DNA of 64,000 nucleotides from Closterium sp. Naga37s-1 (Eukaryota; Streptophyta; Zygnematophyceae; Desmidiales; Closteriaceae). The notes beneath the pieces are model-generated. The model saw only the letters and a list, made by a program, of their open reading frames with translations, did no database searches and was not told the origin of the DNA. The position numbers and the translations under genes are program-made. Shown here in pieces: positions 45,301 to 56,540 of the stretch; position 1 is the stretch's first letter; each line of letters starts with the position of its first letter. The DNA is taken from the NCBI GenBank assembly GCA_947471745.1, contig CANJKZ010000010.1:6526501-6590500 (forward strand), given 5' to 3'.

Positions 45301-47097
45301 GAGCTTGTCGACTTTGCTGCTCGCTGTCGTCTAGACTACGCCGCTAGTCTCGTTGCTGAGTCTGAGTCTGTCTGTCCTCCGTCCGTCGGGGGTGAGTGTG
45401 CTCTTAGCACGGACGTCCTTGAGGACAGGCAAGAGGAGTTCCAGTGTTTTGCTGCTGCTTTGCCTCATTTCGTGTCCACACTGATTGCCCCTGAGGGAGA
45501 CCCGGATGCACCAGACATCCCGACTCCTCGATCGTACGCTGAGGCGATCGAGGGTCCCTACTCCTCTCAGTGGCAGTCAGCCATGGACGCAGAGATGGCT
45601 TCCTAGAAGTCCACAGGCACCTACGTCGACGAGGTTCCCCCACCTGGGGCGAACATCGTCAGTGGCATGTGGATTTTCAGGGTGAAGCGGCCGCCGGGTT
45701 CTCCGCCTGTCTTCAAGGCGCGTTACGTGGCTCGAGGCTTCAGTCAGCGGCAGGGAGTTGACTACTTTCAGACCTTCTCTCCCACCCCGAAGATGACCAC
45801 TCTTCGGGTGCTGCTGCACATAGCCGCTCAGCGCGACTACGAGCTTCACTCTCTTGACTTCAGCACAGCTTTCCTGCAGGGCAGCCTGCACGAGGAGATC
45901 TGGCTGCGCCGCCCACCTGGCTTCACTAGGTCGTTTCCTCCTGGTACCCAGTGGAGCCTCCGGCGGCCAGTCTACGGTCTCCGCCAGGCGCCCCGTGAGT
46001 GGCACGACACACTGAGGACTACACTTGCGGCTCTTGGGTTTGCTCCTTCTACTGCCGACCCGTCGCTGTTTCTGCGCACCGACACCTCTTTGCCGCCGTT
46101 CTACATCCTCGTGTACGTCGACGACTTGGTCTTTGCCACTGCTGACACTGCTGGACTCGCCCACGTGAAGTCCGAGCTGCAGAAGAGACACACGTGCTCA
46201 GACCTGGGTGAACTGCGCAGCTACCTTGGCTTGCAGATCACCCGGGACAGAGCACAGCGCACCATTACCCTGACTCAGTCACACATGGTGCAGCAGGTCC
46301 TTCAGCGCTTCGACTTCACGTACTCCTCGCCTCAGGCCACTCCTCTGTCTACTCGCCACTCGCTCTCAGCTCTGCCTTCGGATGAGTCCGTAGAGCCGAG
46401 TGGCCCGTACCCAGAGCTTGTTGGCTGCCTCATGTACCTGATGACCTGCACACGACCTGACCTAGCATACCCTCTTAGCATCTTGGCACGCTATGTTGCT
46501 CCTGGGAGACACCGACCAGAGCACATGGCTGCAGCGAAGAGGGTGTTGCGCTACTTGTGCAGTACGTCGGGCATGGGGCTAGTGCTTGGAGGGCGACGTC
46601 GAGTGGTCCTCACCGGTCACGCTGACGCTTCTTGGGCTGACGACCAGGCTACGCAGCGGTCGTCACAGGGTTACACCTTCAGCCTTGGCTCCGGCTCTGT
46701 TTCGTGGCGGTCTACCCGCTCGTCTTCTGTTCTCGGCTCCAGCTGTGAGGATGAGATCTACGCGGGGGCCATGGCTGCACAGGAGCTACGCTGGCTCACC
46801 TACCTGCTGACTGACCTAGGAGAGCCGCCTCGTTCTCCTCCAGTTCTGTACGTAGACAACAAGGCCATGCTGGCCTTGTGTCGAGAGCACAGACTGGAGC
46901 ACAGAACAAAGCACATTGCTCTTCGCTACTTCCTTGCTCGTGAGCTGCAGCAGCGTGGTCAGCTGCGCCTTGCTTACGTGGCCTCTGAGGCCAACACTGC
47001 TGATATCTTTACCAAGGCACTTCCGCCTTGTGATCATCAGCGCTTCTGTACGTTGCTATGTCTTGTGCCTACTTGGCCTCACTTGCTGACTTCTTGA
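42312..47097 (+). pseudogene. C2 pol polyprotein after C4, broken
   Basis: Resumes at the duplicated CTGGT with the CX13CX3HX4C motif (CTYVLRTG to TQRC), protease (LDSGASRSFF), GAG-pre-integrase and integrase. A TAG at 43316-43318 interrupts CVEGR. A one-base deletion near 43565 (DFLFC in place of DFPVL) shifts the frame before the second integrase Asp. The frame with GIAERR follows, then the GGAEP hinge (44230-44390). TAG 45604-45606 replaces the Trp of MASWKSTG. RT (YVDDLVFA) and RNase H then run to the stop at 47097. At least three lesions; non-functional. Confidence 0.92.
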
Positions 47098-47294
47098 CCT
47101 TGCTTGTACTGTGATCTTTCTATACCTGCACTTGCTTGTTTACCTTTATATATGATCTTGCATGTGAACTGGCCTTTTGGCCTTGCTCTTGTGCTCGGAT
47201 TGTATGGTGACGTTGTGATCCACCCTGAGCTTGCTTTGCTTTGCTTGACTGGTCTTGTGACCTCTTGTTCTCCCCCACTTTGCCTATGGGGGTG

Positions 47295-47419
47295 TGTCAA
47301 ACTCATATGATATAGCTTGTCTAGGCTATAGTGGGGTAGACACTATGGGGTACAGTTTCCTAGGGTTTCCTACTTGTACCCAACCTTGTGCTAGTTCATT
47401 CATTCCTCATTCTTTCACA
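47295..47419 (+). repeat. C2 3' LTR
   Basis: 125 bp, one base different from the 5' LTR; preceded by the GGGGG polypurine tract (47289-47292) and followed by ATATC. Confidence 0.94.
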
Positions 47420-48204
47420 ATATCCATCGGGTCGGCGGTCGTGGGTGGTGCCGATCGCTTCGTGCCAAATGATCGGTTCGGCACGTGGCATCGTGTCTCG
47501 GGTTCACATCGCATCAGCGCATCGAATCTCTCTGCTGCACACACCATGTCGCGGTAGTTGTTGTAGTTCGCGGCAATCACCTGTTGGCGGACTTCCATCT
47601 TTAGCCCCTCAGTATACGCTTGGATTTTTTCCCCTTCGGTCAGGTCGGTAATTCGGTTGAAGAGGCTCTCCATCTGCTGCGTGTACTATGTTACACTACC
47701 GAACTGTTTATGCCGATGAATCTGCTGCCGCGCCATGTAGCTGGAGTTGATTGGTTCGAAACGTTGAATTAAAGCTTCCCGAAACTGCTTCCATGACCCC
47801 TCGCCTCGGATCTTATTGCTGTTGTAAATCCACTCGAGCGTCGGGCCTCGTAACAGTGTCGCTGCGAGCCAAATCCGCATTGCATCGTGTGTCGGGGTCG
47901 TACAGCCAACGGCCTCGAAGTAAATTTCGAGGGTTGCAATGAATCGACGGACGTCGGTGTCTCTCGCATTCGGATTGAACGTCTCCTGTTGCCTCGGACG
48001 TGCCGCCTCAAGATTCACTGTAGCCGCTGCCGCTGCTGCTGGTTGAAGTGTCGCTGTTGCCGCTGCTGCGTTTGCTGCTGCCGTGGCGGCTGCCGACTGG
48101 TTCACGAGGAGCGCCTCTAATCTCTGGAGTGCCGCCCGCGTCTGGTCCAAGCTGGTGTGTAACTTCGATTTTTTTCGTACGGAATTATAACAATTTTCCT
48201 CCAT
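47420..48204 (-). pseudogene. G0 gag N-terminal part
   Basis: On the minus strand the start ATG is at 48204 (MEENCYNSVRKKSKLHTSL). An Ala-rich stretch is followed by the capsid-like region (RFIATLEIYFEAVGC, FREALIQRFEPINSS). A TAG at about 47686 (after KQFGSVT) breaks the frame where relatives read QYKQQ. The second block, MESLFNRITDLTEGEK, continues to the C2 insertion point at 47420. Confidence 0.9.
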
Positions 48205-48226
48205 TTGGCGATTTACAGGAAAATTT

Positions 48227-48352
48227 TGTCAGATTTATATGACTTAGCTGCTGTAGGCTATAGTGGGGTAGCACATATGGGGTACAGCTTTCTAGGGTTT
48301 GTACTTGTACCCAACTTTCCCTTAGTCTTTTCATTTCTCGTTCATTTTCACA
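48227..48352 (+). repeat. C3 5' LTR
   Basis: TGTCAGATTTATATGACTTAG to TTCATTTTCACA, followed directly by TGGTATCAGAGC, a full initiator-Met primer site (48353-48364). Confidence 0.93.
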
Positions 48353-48419
48353 TGGTATCAGAGCTGGAGGTGCTGCTGGCGCTGGTGCTACCACTGGGGG
48401 TACTGGTGCTGTCCCTGCT

Positions 48420-51400
48420 GTGTCTGGAGTCGCTGCGCGGCCTCGGCCGTACTTCGTTCCGCTTCTTGAGCAGGTTCTTGGTCTCCCGCCTTCTACTGGT
48501 CCTCCTCCTCCCTTAGAGTGTCCACAGCCTGTCCTGTCACAGTTACAGTTACAGCCGGCCTCCCCACTGCCTGCTCCTTCTCCCTACACTGGTCCTACTG
48601 GAGGTCTTGCTGAGCGTCGTGAGCCTGCGTCTCGTCCTGCGTCGCCTGTCCGTGCTGCTCGCGCTAGTGGTCGTGGTTCGCGTCAGCGTCCTCCTCCTGT
48701 GCCCGGCACGCACCGGATGTCTCTCCGTCCGTCCACTGCTCCTCTGCGTGCCCCTTTGCCTTCTCCTCCTGAGTCCTCTCTTCCTGCTCTTGCTGACCCG
48801 GAGTCGGACTCCCTTCGTGCTGCCAGTCCGACTGTCACGCGTCTCCTTGCTACTGTTGTCACTGACCCTTCCTTTGAGTCCACTGCTGCGTCTGCCCTAG
48901 TTGCTGAGCTCGTCGACTTTGCTGCTCGCTGTCGTCTAGACTACGCTGCTAGTCTTGTTGCTGCATCTGAGTCTGTCTGTCCTCCGTCCGTCGGGGGTGA
49001 GTGTGCCCTTGGCACGGACGTCCTTGAGGACAGACAGGAGGAGTTACAGTGTTTGGCAGCTGCTTCACCTCATCTCGTGTCCGTACTGCTTACCCCTGAG
49101 GGAGACCCGGATGCACTTGACATCCCGACTCCGCGCTCTTACGCGGAGGCGATAGAGGGTCCCTACTCCTCTCAGTGGCAGGCAGCTATGGACGCAGAGA
49201 TGGCTTCCTGGAAGTCCACAGGCACCTACGTTGACGAGGTTCCCCCGCCTGGGGCGAACATCGTCAGTGGCATGTGGATTTTCAGGGTGAAGCGGCCGCC
49301 GGGTTCTCCGCCTGTCTTCAAGGCGCGTTACGTGGCTCGTGGCTTCAGTCAGCGGCAGGGAGTTGACTGCTTTCAGACCTTCTCTCCCACCCCGAAGATG
49401 ACCACTCTTCGGGTACTGCTGCACATAGCTGCTCACCGTGACTACGAGCTACACTCTCTTGACTTCAGCACTGCTTTCTTGCAGGGCAGCCTGCACGAGG
49501 AGATCTGGCTGCGCCGCCCACTTGGCTTCACTGGGACTTTTGCTCCTGTCTGTCCTCAAGGACGTCCGTGCCAAGGGCAGCGCCGCATTGGCATGGTCAT
49601 GGACGTCGCCCGTACGTCCATGATGCATGCGGCTGCCCCCCATTTTCTGTGGCCGTTTGCGGTTCGGTACGCGGCGCATCAGATCAACCTTCAGCCCAGG
49701 GTCTCCATGCCGGAGACCTCCCCAGCTTTGCTGTGGACGGGGAAGGTTGGCGATGCGTCTGCGTTCCGTGTCTGGGGATCTCGGGCGTTTGTCCGCGACT
49801 TGTCTGCGGACAAGCTGTCCCCTCGTGCTGCTCCCTGCGTCTTCCTTGGCTTCCCCCCTGACGCGCCAGGGTGGCAGTTCTACCACCCCAGCTCTCGCCG
49901 TGTTCTGTCCTCCCAGGACGTCACGTTTGACGAGTCGGTCCCCTACTACCGTCTCTTCCCCTACCGCACTCCGTCCCTCCCCCCGCCTCCGCTCTTCCTT
50001 GTGCCAGGTCCCCCCCCGGTAGACCCCCTTCCCCCTCAGGGTCCTGCCCCTTCAGGTGTGTCCCAGGTAGACGCAGTCGAGCCTGTGGAGGTCGCTGGTG
50101 ACTCTGGTGCTGCTGGGGGTGCTGAGCCTGGGGGTGCTGACTCTGGGGGTGCTGAGCGTGTGGGTGCTACGCCTGGGGGTGCTGAGCCTGGGGGTGCTGA
50201 GCCTGAGGGTGCTACGACTGGGGGCGCTGAGCCTGGGGGTGCTGAGTCTGGGAGTGCTGAGCTTGGGGGTGCTACGACTGGGGGTGCTGAGCCTGGGGGT
50301 GCTACGCCTGGAGGTGCTGAGCCTGGGGGTGCGGAGCCTGAGGGAGCTGGGCCTGCTCGTGTGGCGTCTGGCGGTGCTGGGCCTGGAGGTTCTCTGGGTG
50401 CTCCATCTCGACGGGAGCCACTCTCTTCACAGGAGGTGCGTGAGTGGTTTGCCCGGCGCTGGAGGCGTGCTGCTGGAGCTGGAGGTTCTTCGGCTGCTGA
50501 GGGTGCTGGTGCCACGGGTCCCGGAGGTGCTCGTACTGGGAGTACTGGAGCTGCTGGGCCTGCGGGTACTACTGGAGCTGGAGCTGCTGAGGGTGTTGGC
50601 GCTGAGGGTACTGCTGGCGGTACTGGAGGCGGTCCTGCTGGGGGTGCTACTGGTGCTGCAGGAGGTCCTGGAGGTACTGGAGCTGGAGGTGCTGCTGGCG
50701 CTGGTGCTACCACTGGGGGTACTGGTGCTGTCCCTGCTGTGTCTGGAGTCGCTGCGCGGCCTCGGCCGTACTTCGTTCCGCTTCTTGAGCAGGTTCTTGG
50801 TCTCCCGCCTTCTACTGGTCCTCCTCCTCCCTTAGAGTGTCCACAGCCTGTCCCGTCACAGTTACAGTTACAGCCGGCCTCCCCACTGCCTGCTCCTTCT
50901 CCCTACACTGGTCCTACTGGAGGTCTTGCTGAGCGTCGTGAGCCTGCGTCTCGTCCTGCGTCGCCTGTCCGTGCTGCTCGCGCTAGTCGTCGTGGTTCGC
51001 GTCAGCGTCCTCCCCCTGTGCCCGGCACGCACCGGATGTCTCTCCGTCCGTCCACTGCTCCTCTGCGTGCCCCTTTGCCTTCTCCTCCTGAGTCCTCTCT
51101 TCCTGCTCTTGCTGACCCGGAGTCGGACTCCCTTCGTGCTGCCAGTCCGACTGTCACGCGTCTCCTTGCTACTGTTGTCACTGACCCTTCCTTTGAGTCC
51201 ACTGCTGCGTCTGCCCTAGTTGCTGAGCTCGTCGACTTTGCTGCTCGCTGTCGTCTAGACTACGCTGCTAGTCTTGTTGCTGCGTCTGAGTCTGTCTGTC
51301 CTCCGTCCGTCGGGGGTGAGTGTGCCCTTGATACGGACGTCCTTGAGGACAGACAGGAGGAGTTACAGTGTTTGGCAGCTGCTTCACCTCATCTCGTGTC

Positions 51401-53021
51401 CGTACTGCTTACCCCTGAGGGAGACCCGGATGCACTTGACATCCCGACTCCGCGCTCTTACGCGGAGGCGATAGAGGGTCCCTACTCCTCTCAGTGGCAG
51501 GCAGCTATGGACGCAGAGATGGCTTCCTGGAAGTCCACAGGCACCTACGTTGACGAGGTTCCCCCGCCTGGGGCGAACATCGTCAGTGGCATGTGGATTT
51601 TCAGGGTGAAGCGGCCGCCGGGTTCTCCGCCTGTCTTCAAGGCGCGTTACGTGGCTCGTGGCTTCAGTCAGCGGCAGGGAGTTGACTACTTTCAGACCTT
51701 CTCTCCCACCCCGAAGATGACCACTCTTCGGGTACTGCTGCACATAGCTGCTCACCGTGACTACGAGCTACACTCTCTTGACTTCAGCACTGCTTTCTTG
51801 CAGGGCAGCCTGCACGAGGAGATCTGGCTGCGCCGCCCACTTGGCTTCACTGGGACTTTTCCTCCTGGCACCCAGTGGAGCCTCCGGCGGCCAGTCTACG
51901 GTCTCCGCCAGGCACCGCGTGAGTGGCACGACACACTGAGGACTACGCTTGCGGCTCTTGGGTTTGCTCCCTCTACTGCCGACCCGTCGCTGTTTCTGCG
52001 CACCGACACTTCTTTGCCGCCGTTCTACATCCTCGTGTACGTCGACGACTTGGTCTTTGCCACAGCTGACACTGCTGGACTCGCCCACGTGAAGTCCGAG
52101 CTGCAGAAGAGACACACGTGCACAGACCTGGGTGAACTGCGCAGCTACCTTGGCTTGCAGATCACCTGGGACAGAGCACGCCGCACCATTACCCTGACTC
52201 AGTCACACATGGTGCAGCAGGTCCTTCAGCGCTTCGGCTTCACGTACTCCTCGCCTCAGGCCACTCCTCTGCCTACTCGCCACTCGCTCTCAGCTCTGCC
52301 TTCGGATGAGTCCGTAGAGTCGAGTGGCCCGTACCCAGAGCTTGTTGGCTGCCTCATGTACCTGATGACCTGCACTCGACCTGACCTTGCATACCCTCTT
52401 AGCATTCTCGCACGCTATGTTGCTCCTGGGAGACACAGACCGGAGCATATGGCTGCAGCGAAGAGGGTGTTGCGCTACTTGTGCAGTACGTCGGGCATGG
52501 GGCTTGTGCTTGGAGGGCAGAGTCCAGTGGTCCTCACTGGGCACGCAGACGCTTCTTGGGCTGACGATCAGGCTACGCAGCGGTCGTCACAGGGTTACAC
52601 CTTCAGCCTTGGTTCCGGCTCTGTCTCGTGGCGGGCTACCCGCTCGTCTTCTGTTCTCGGCTCCAGTTGTGAGGCTGAGATCTACGCAGGGGCCATGGCT
52701 GCACAGGAGCTTCGCTGGCTCACCTACCTGCTGACTGACCTCGGAGAGCCGCCTCGTTCTCCTCCAGTGCTGTACGTAGACAACAAGGCCATGCTGGCCT
52801 TGTGTTGGGAGCAGAGACTGGAGCACAGAACGAAGCACATTGCTCTTCGCTACTTCCTTGCTCGTGAGCTACAGCAGCGTGGTCAGCTACGCCTTGCGTA
52901 CGTGGCCTCTCAGGCCAACACTGCTGATATCTTCACCAAGGCACTTGCGCCTTGTGATCATCAGCGCTTCTGTACTCAGCTGGGTCTTGTGCCTACCTTG
53001 CCTCACTTGCTCACCCCTTGA
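48420..53021 (+). pseudogene. C3 chimeric open frame, duplicated RT region
   Basis: A single open frame of about 1533 codons, though the true start is missing (48420 is a GTG inside the hinge). Order: hinge and RT N-part (to LGFTGTF, 49541), about 38 nt of inverted filler, integrase C-part starting RRIGMVMDVARTSM, GGAEP-type hinge repeats (50098-50340), and a second hinge. A complete RT (YVDDLVFA near 52035) and RNase H (HADASWADDQA) follow, ending at 53021. Bases 48361-49541 and 50680-51860 are the same segment, offset by 2319 bp with about seven substitutions. Integrase lacks its zinc region and the first two catalytic Asp residues, so it is inactive. RT and RNase H look intact. Confidence 0.9.
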
Positions 53022-53228
53022 CCTTGTTTGTACTGTTACATAAATATATACACCTGCTCTTGCTTGTTTAGCCTTATATATATATGTAATCCTGCATGTG
53101 AACTGGCCTTGTGGCCTTGAACTTGTGCTCGGAATGTGTGGTGACGTTGTGATCCACCCTGAGCTTGCTTTGCTTTGCTTGACTGGTCTTGTGACCCCTT
53201 GTCCTCCCCCACTTTGCCTATGGGGGTG

Positions 53229-53353
53229 TGTCAGATTTATATGACTTAGCTGCTGTAGGCTATAGTGGGTAGCACATATGGGGTACAACTTTCTAGGGTT
53301 TGTACTTGTACCCAACTTTCCCTTAGTCTTTTCATTCCTCGTTCATTTTCACA
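53229..53353 (+). repeat. C3 3' LTR
   Basis: 125 bp; one G shorter than the 5' LTR in the AGTGGGGTAG core. Followed by the duplicated AATTT. Confidence 0.94.
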
Positions 53354-53766
53354 AATTTGCGACGAAAATATTTGAATTGTAGGCGCTGGTCATCTTACTG
53401 TGAGTCGAATCGAATGTAGATTTGACGAGCGCTGATTCTGTAGGTCGCGTAATTCTTCCTTAGTCGAAATTCGCGTCCGATCTCGGCCGTTGAGAGAAAA
53501 ATTGATCTGACGCTCCTAATTCCAACTGTTTTGGTCGAAATTCCCAGGGCCGTTGAGATTCGAATCGATCTGACGGTCGAAATTCCAACTTTTCCGCGAT
53601 AGGACCTGAGGAGTGTTCGAAAACCGGTTCGAGGGGGACATTAAAAAATAGCGCGGAACTGGTTTACGTACCCGAAATCGGCGCTTTTCGTCGTCGCCCC
53701 CGCGGTTTTAAAAGCTAGTTCTTATTGGTCGAAAACTTCGCGTGAAAACAGGCTCTGATTACCAAG
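53354..53766 (-). other. G0 5' untranslated region
   Basis: On the minus strand this matches the UTR between LTR and gag of G1 (23960-24390) and the start of G2 (58687-58936). It includes two tandem related segments of the type GAATTTCGACCGTC...CTCAACGGCC. The primer site (minus-strand TTGGTAATCAGAGC) abuts the LTR at about 53766. Confidence 0.85.
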
Positions 53767-54136
53767 TGTGAGGGTCTAGGATCGAGCTCAGAAAAGAGAA
53801 TTGTAATTGAATGATTCACCTGGGTACAACACGAGGCTATATATAGTCTCGACACCAGGCCAGTTACCCAGGTGTTACGCGAATGTTCTGAGGGTCGCGA
53901 AGCGTCCCGAACAGAACCTTCCCAAACTCAGTAGGAAGCAATTCGGTGGAAACCGAATAGGCTTGAGTTCGGTACACATAACCTGGTTCGGTGCTATAAC
54001 TATAATATAATATAGGAATGCACCTAGCCTAGGAAATCAAGCATATCTATGCATGATAAAATAAACCCAAGCTAGATATAGCGTAATAAAGACTAGGCAA
54101 GCTAGCAAAGCCAGCATAAGCCGTCGTACTCTCATA
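53767..54136 (-). repeat. G0 5' LTR
   Basis: 370 bp, same family as 16703-17072. The terminal CACA has become CATA on the plus strand. Followed by the duplicated CGCGA. Confidence 0.92.
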
Positions 54137-54141
54137 CGCGA

Positions 54142-55566
54142 GGAGCAGGAGAGGTTGGTGCAGGAGACTCAAAAAATTAAGTAGTAGCAGCAGGAGTTGC
54201 AGCAGCAGGAGCTGCAGCAGCAGCAGTAGCGACAACCACAGCAGCCCTAGCAGACACTTTTGCAACAGATTTTCCCACATGTGAGTAGTCTTCAAACCCT
54301 TGATCTCCCATCTTCCTCTTTTGACCACTCATCTCCTCATCCTGCTCACAGTCTTCCTCCTCCGGACTCGTCCCCGACTATCGTCTCTCCTCCTCGTTCC
54401 CAGCCCGCTCCTCCTATTGTACCACACTCTCGCGTCCGCCCCTGTTGCTACGTTTCCCATTTTTGGCCAGAAATTTTGTGAGGTGGCCATCACGCCCAAA
54501 CCTATTCGGCGGGTTCCGCCCCCGGTTCCTGATTCCACGGCCATCCCGATGCTGTCGAATTTCAATTGAATTCACGTGTGCTGGCGAACACCACCCGGAA
54601 GCAGTAGCAACAGTAAAACTAGCACTGGCGATGGTGGCGACTATGCCGCTGTTGCTGCTGCTGCTGCTGCTGGTGCTTTTGCTACTAGTGCTGCTGCTGA
54701 TGGTGCTCCTGCAGCAGCACCATTGATCCCCCCCAGGTCTTGCCCCTTACCCTTACCCTTCCGCTGCCTCTGCCCCCTGCCCCTGCCTTGACCCCAGCAG
54801 CAGTTGTAGTATCAGCAGCACCAGCAGCACTATCGCCGCCGCAGTCATAGCTCCTGCTACTGCCGCAAATGCGGCCTCTAAATACAGTACTAGTGCATAG
54901 TAAGATGCTGCCCGTATCCAATGCTATTCTAAGTCTTTTAGGACGATATAACTGTATAGAAGCACAAGAATATTCTCTCCCTGCCTTCTCTTCCCCCTGT
55001 CTTCGAGAAGTTCAAACTGTCGTAAACTTGCTACCTAAACAAGTACACTACTCCTAAATCAACGATTAACCACTTGGCGAGAGCCATAATTTCAATGCCG
55101 TCAATGCCGCAAGTTGACGCGAAGCAGGGAGAGAGAGAGAGTGTATGTGCGATTGCATGGCCCAAGAAGCATGATTCATTGTCCACAAAGAGACAACTAC
55201 TCTCTGCCCGGTTGAGGAGCAAAAGGCCGGGCAGAGAGCAGTTGTCCTTGAGCACTGAGAATGGAGCAATGAGAATGGAGTAATGAGAATGGAGCTACAC
55301 AGTTGGCATTGCGAGCAATGAGCACCGTAGTGAGGGTTGCAATAAGATATTGCCACATGTTCGTCTGCGGTTGGCCTAAACAGCAAGAGGGGTTGAGTTT
55401 TTTCCCTTCATGTTGTCTTGAATCGACTCAAATATCTGTTGCATGTGGTACGTGAAACCCAACATGTAGTCATGTTCAAGACCCTTGAATGCTGCAACAA
55501 AACCAGCAGGCATGACGAGCTGGACAGTCTGTAGGCCATCACCTCCATCCCATCATTCCCCTTGGT
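54142..55566. other. Degenerate sequence between G0 and C0
   Basis: No intact gene. The part 54150-54480 reads as Gln-rich then Pro/Ser-rich (QQELQQQ, PPRSQPAPPIVPHS) with stops, perhaps an old retroelement hinge. A CTG/GCT-rich triplet run lies at about 54645-54720, and short AG-rich repeats lie at 55125-55142 and 55255-55300. Confidence 0.4.
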
Positions 55567-55691
55567 TGTCAAAGTACTATCTTACTTGTAGGCTATAGTG
55601 GGGCTCTCCTTATGGGGTACAACACTTCTAGGGTTAGTACTTGTAACCCAACTCTTGTTAATCCAATCATTCGTGCACAGATATTCTGACA
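55567..55691 (+). repeat. C0 5' LTR, diverged
   Basis: TGTCAAAGTACTATC to GATATTCTGACA, 125 bp. The core TAGGCTATAGTGGGG, GGGGTACAACAC and TACTTGTAACCCAA motifs match the C1-C3 LTRs. It is followed by TGGTAAACAAAGG, a decayed primer site. Confidence 0.85.
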
Positions 55692-55856
55692 TGGTAAACA
55701 AAGGAGGAAACCTGTTAAGTTTTTAGGGCCAACCAATTGTTTTGCTAAGTTCCTGCCCGAAGAGCCCTTGCGCTCTCCGGCCCTCTCGCACAGTGTCATG
55801 CTGCCCTACAGCTACTTGCACTGCCTGCCCTAGCGCGCTGTCCTATTGTCACGCGC

Positions 55857-56540
55857 GCCCCTGCTGCCCGAGAGCAGCCCCTGCCCAGCGCGCCCCTGCT
55901 GCCCGCGTGCAGCCCCTGCCCCACGCGCCCCTGCTGCTTGCGAGCAGCCCCTGCCCCGCGCGCCACTGCCGCCTGCGAGCAGCCCCTGCCCCGCGCGCCA
56001 CTGCTGCCTGCAAGCAGCCCCTGCCTAGCGCACCACTGCTGCCTGTGAGCAGCCCCTGCCCAGCGCGCCACTGCTGCCGGCGAGCAGCCCCTGCCCCGCG
56101 CCACTACTGCCTGTGAGCAGTCCCTGCCCCGAGCGCCCCTTCTGCCCGCGAGCAGCTCCTGTCCCAGCGCGCCCCCTTTGCAGGGTCGCGTCTGCAGGGT
56201 TCGCGCCCTACTGCCTCCTGCGCGTCACGCCCTGCTGCAGCCCGCGCGTTGCACCCTGCTGCTCCGCGCGTCGCGCCCTGCTACAGCCCGCACGTTGCGT
56301 CCTGCTGCAGCCCGCGCGACATACTCGGCTGCTCCGCGCATCGCACCCTACTGCAGCCCACGCGTCGCGCTCGGCTGCTCCGCGCGTCGCACCCTACTGC
56401 AGCCCGCGCGTCGCGCTCTGCTGCCGCGCGCGTCGCGCCCTGCTGCAGCCCGCGCGTCGCGCCCTGCTGCCCCTCGCGTCGCACCCTGCTGCAGCACGCG
56501 CGTCGCGCCCTGCTGCCCTGCACAGCGCACGCCTTGCTGC
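55857..56540 (+). repeat. C0 leader repeats
   Basis: Two successive minisatellites: about eight copies of a 35-bp unit (AGCAGCCCCTGCCCCGCGCG plus CCACTGCTGCCTGCG) to about 56135, then CGCGCGTCGCGCCCTGCTGC-type repeats from about 56220 to 56520. The 35-bp period changes frame at each copy, so a coding role is unlikely. The position matches the GC-rich leaders of C1 and C2. Confidence 0.8.

Larger units (their letters stand above)
33476..47419 (+). mobile_element. C2: Ty1/copia element inserted in G0 gag
   Basis: LTRs at 33476-33600 and 47295-47419 (125 bp, one difference) with TSD ATATC at 33471-33475 and 47420-47424. G0 gag continues on both sides. C2 belongs to the C1 family but has its own LTR subtype. 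C4 interrupts it at 35810. Without C4 it is about 7.4 kb. It is disabled by several nonsense codons and frameshifts. Confidence 0.95.
48227..53353 (+). mobile_element. C3: rearranged copia element inserted in the G0 5' UTR
   Basis: LTRs 48227-48352 and 53229-53353 (about three differences) with TSD AATTT at 48222-48226 and 53354-53358. At 5.1 kb it is shorter than C1 and C2. Leader, gag, protease and most of integrase are absent, and a 1181-bp hinge-RT segment is present twice. Intact LTRs and a clean TSD mean the rearranged form itself was inserted, so its proteins must have come from another copy. Confidence 0.95.
16703..54136 (-). mobile_element. G0: outermost Ty3/gypsy chromovirus, host of the nest
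   Basis: A minus-strand chromovirus whose two 370-bp LTRs lie 37 kb apart, flanked by a 5-bp TSD CGCGA at 16698-16702 and 54137-54141. Its parts are 5' LTR 53767-54136, 5' UTR 53354-53766, gag 47420-48204 and 33017-33475, protease-RT 31361-32893, integrase-chromodomain 30210-31266 with tail 17073-17135, and 3' LTR 16703-17072. Subtracting the three copia insertions leaves about 5.3 kb. The LTRs differ at about 14 positions, the most of any pair here, fitting its place as the oldest layer. Confidence 0.93.
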
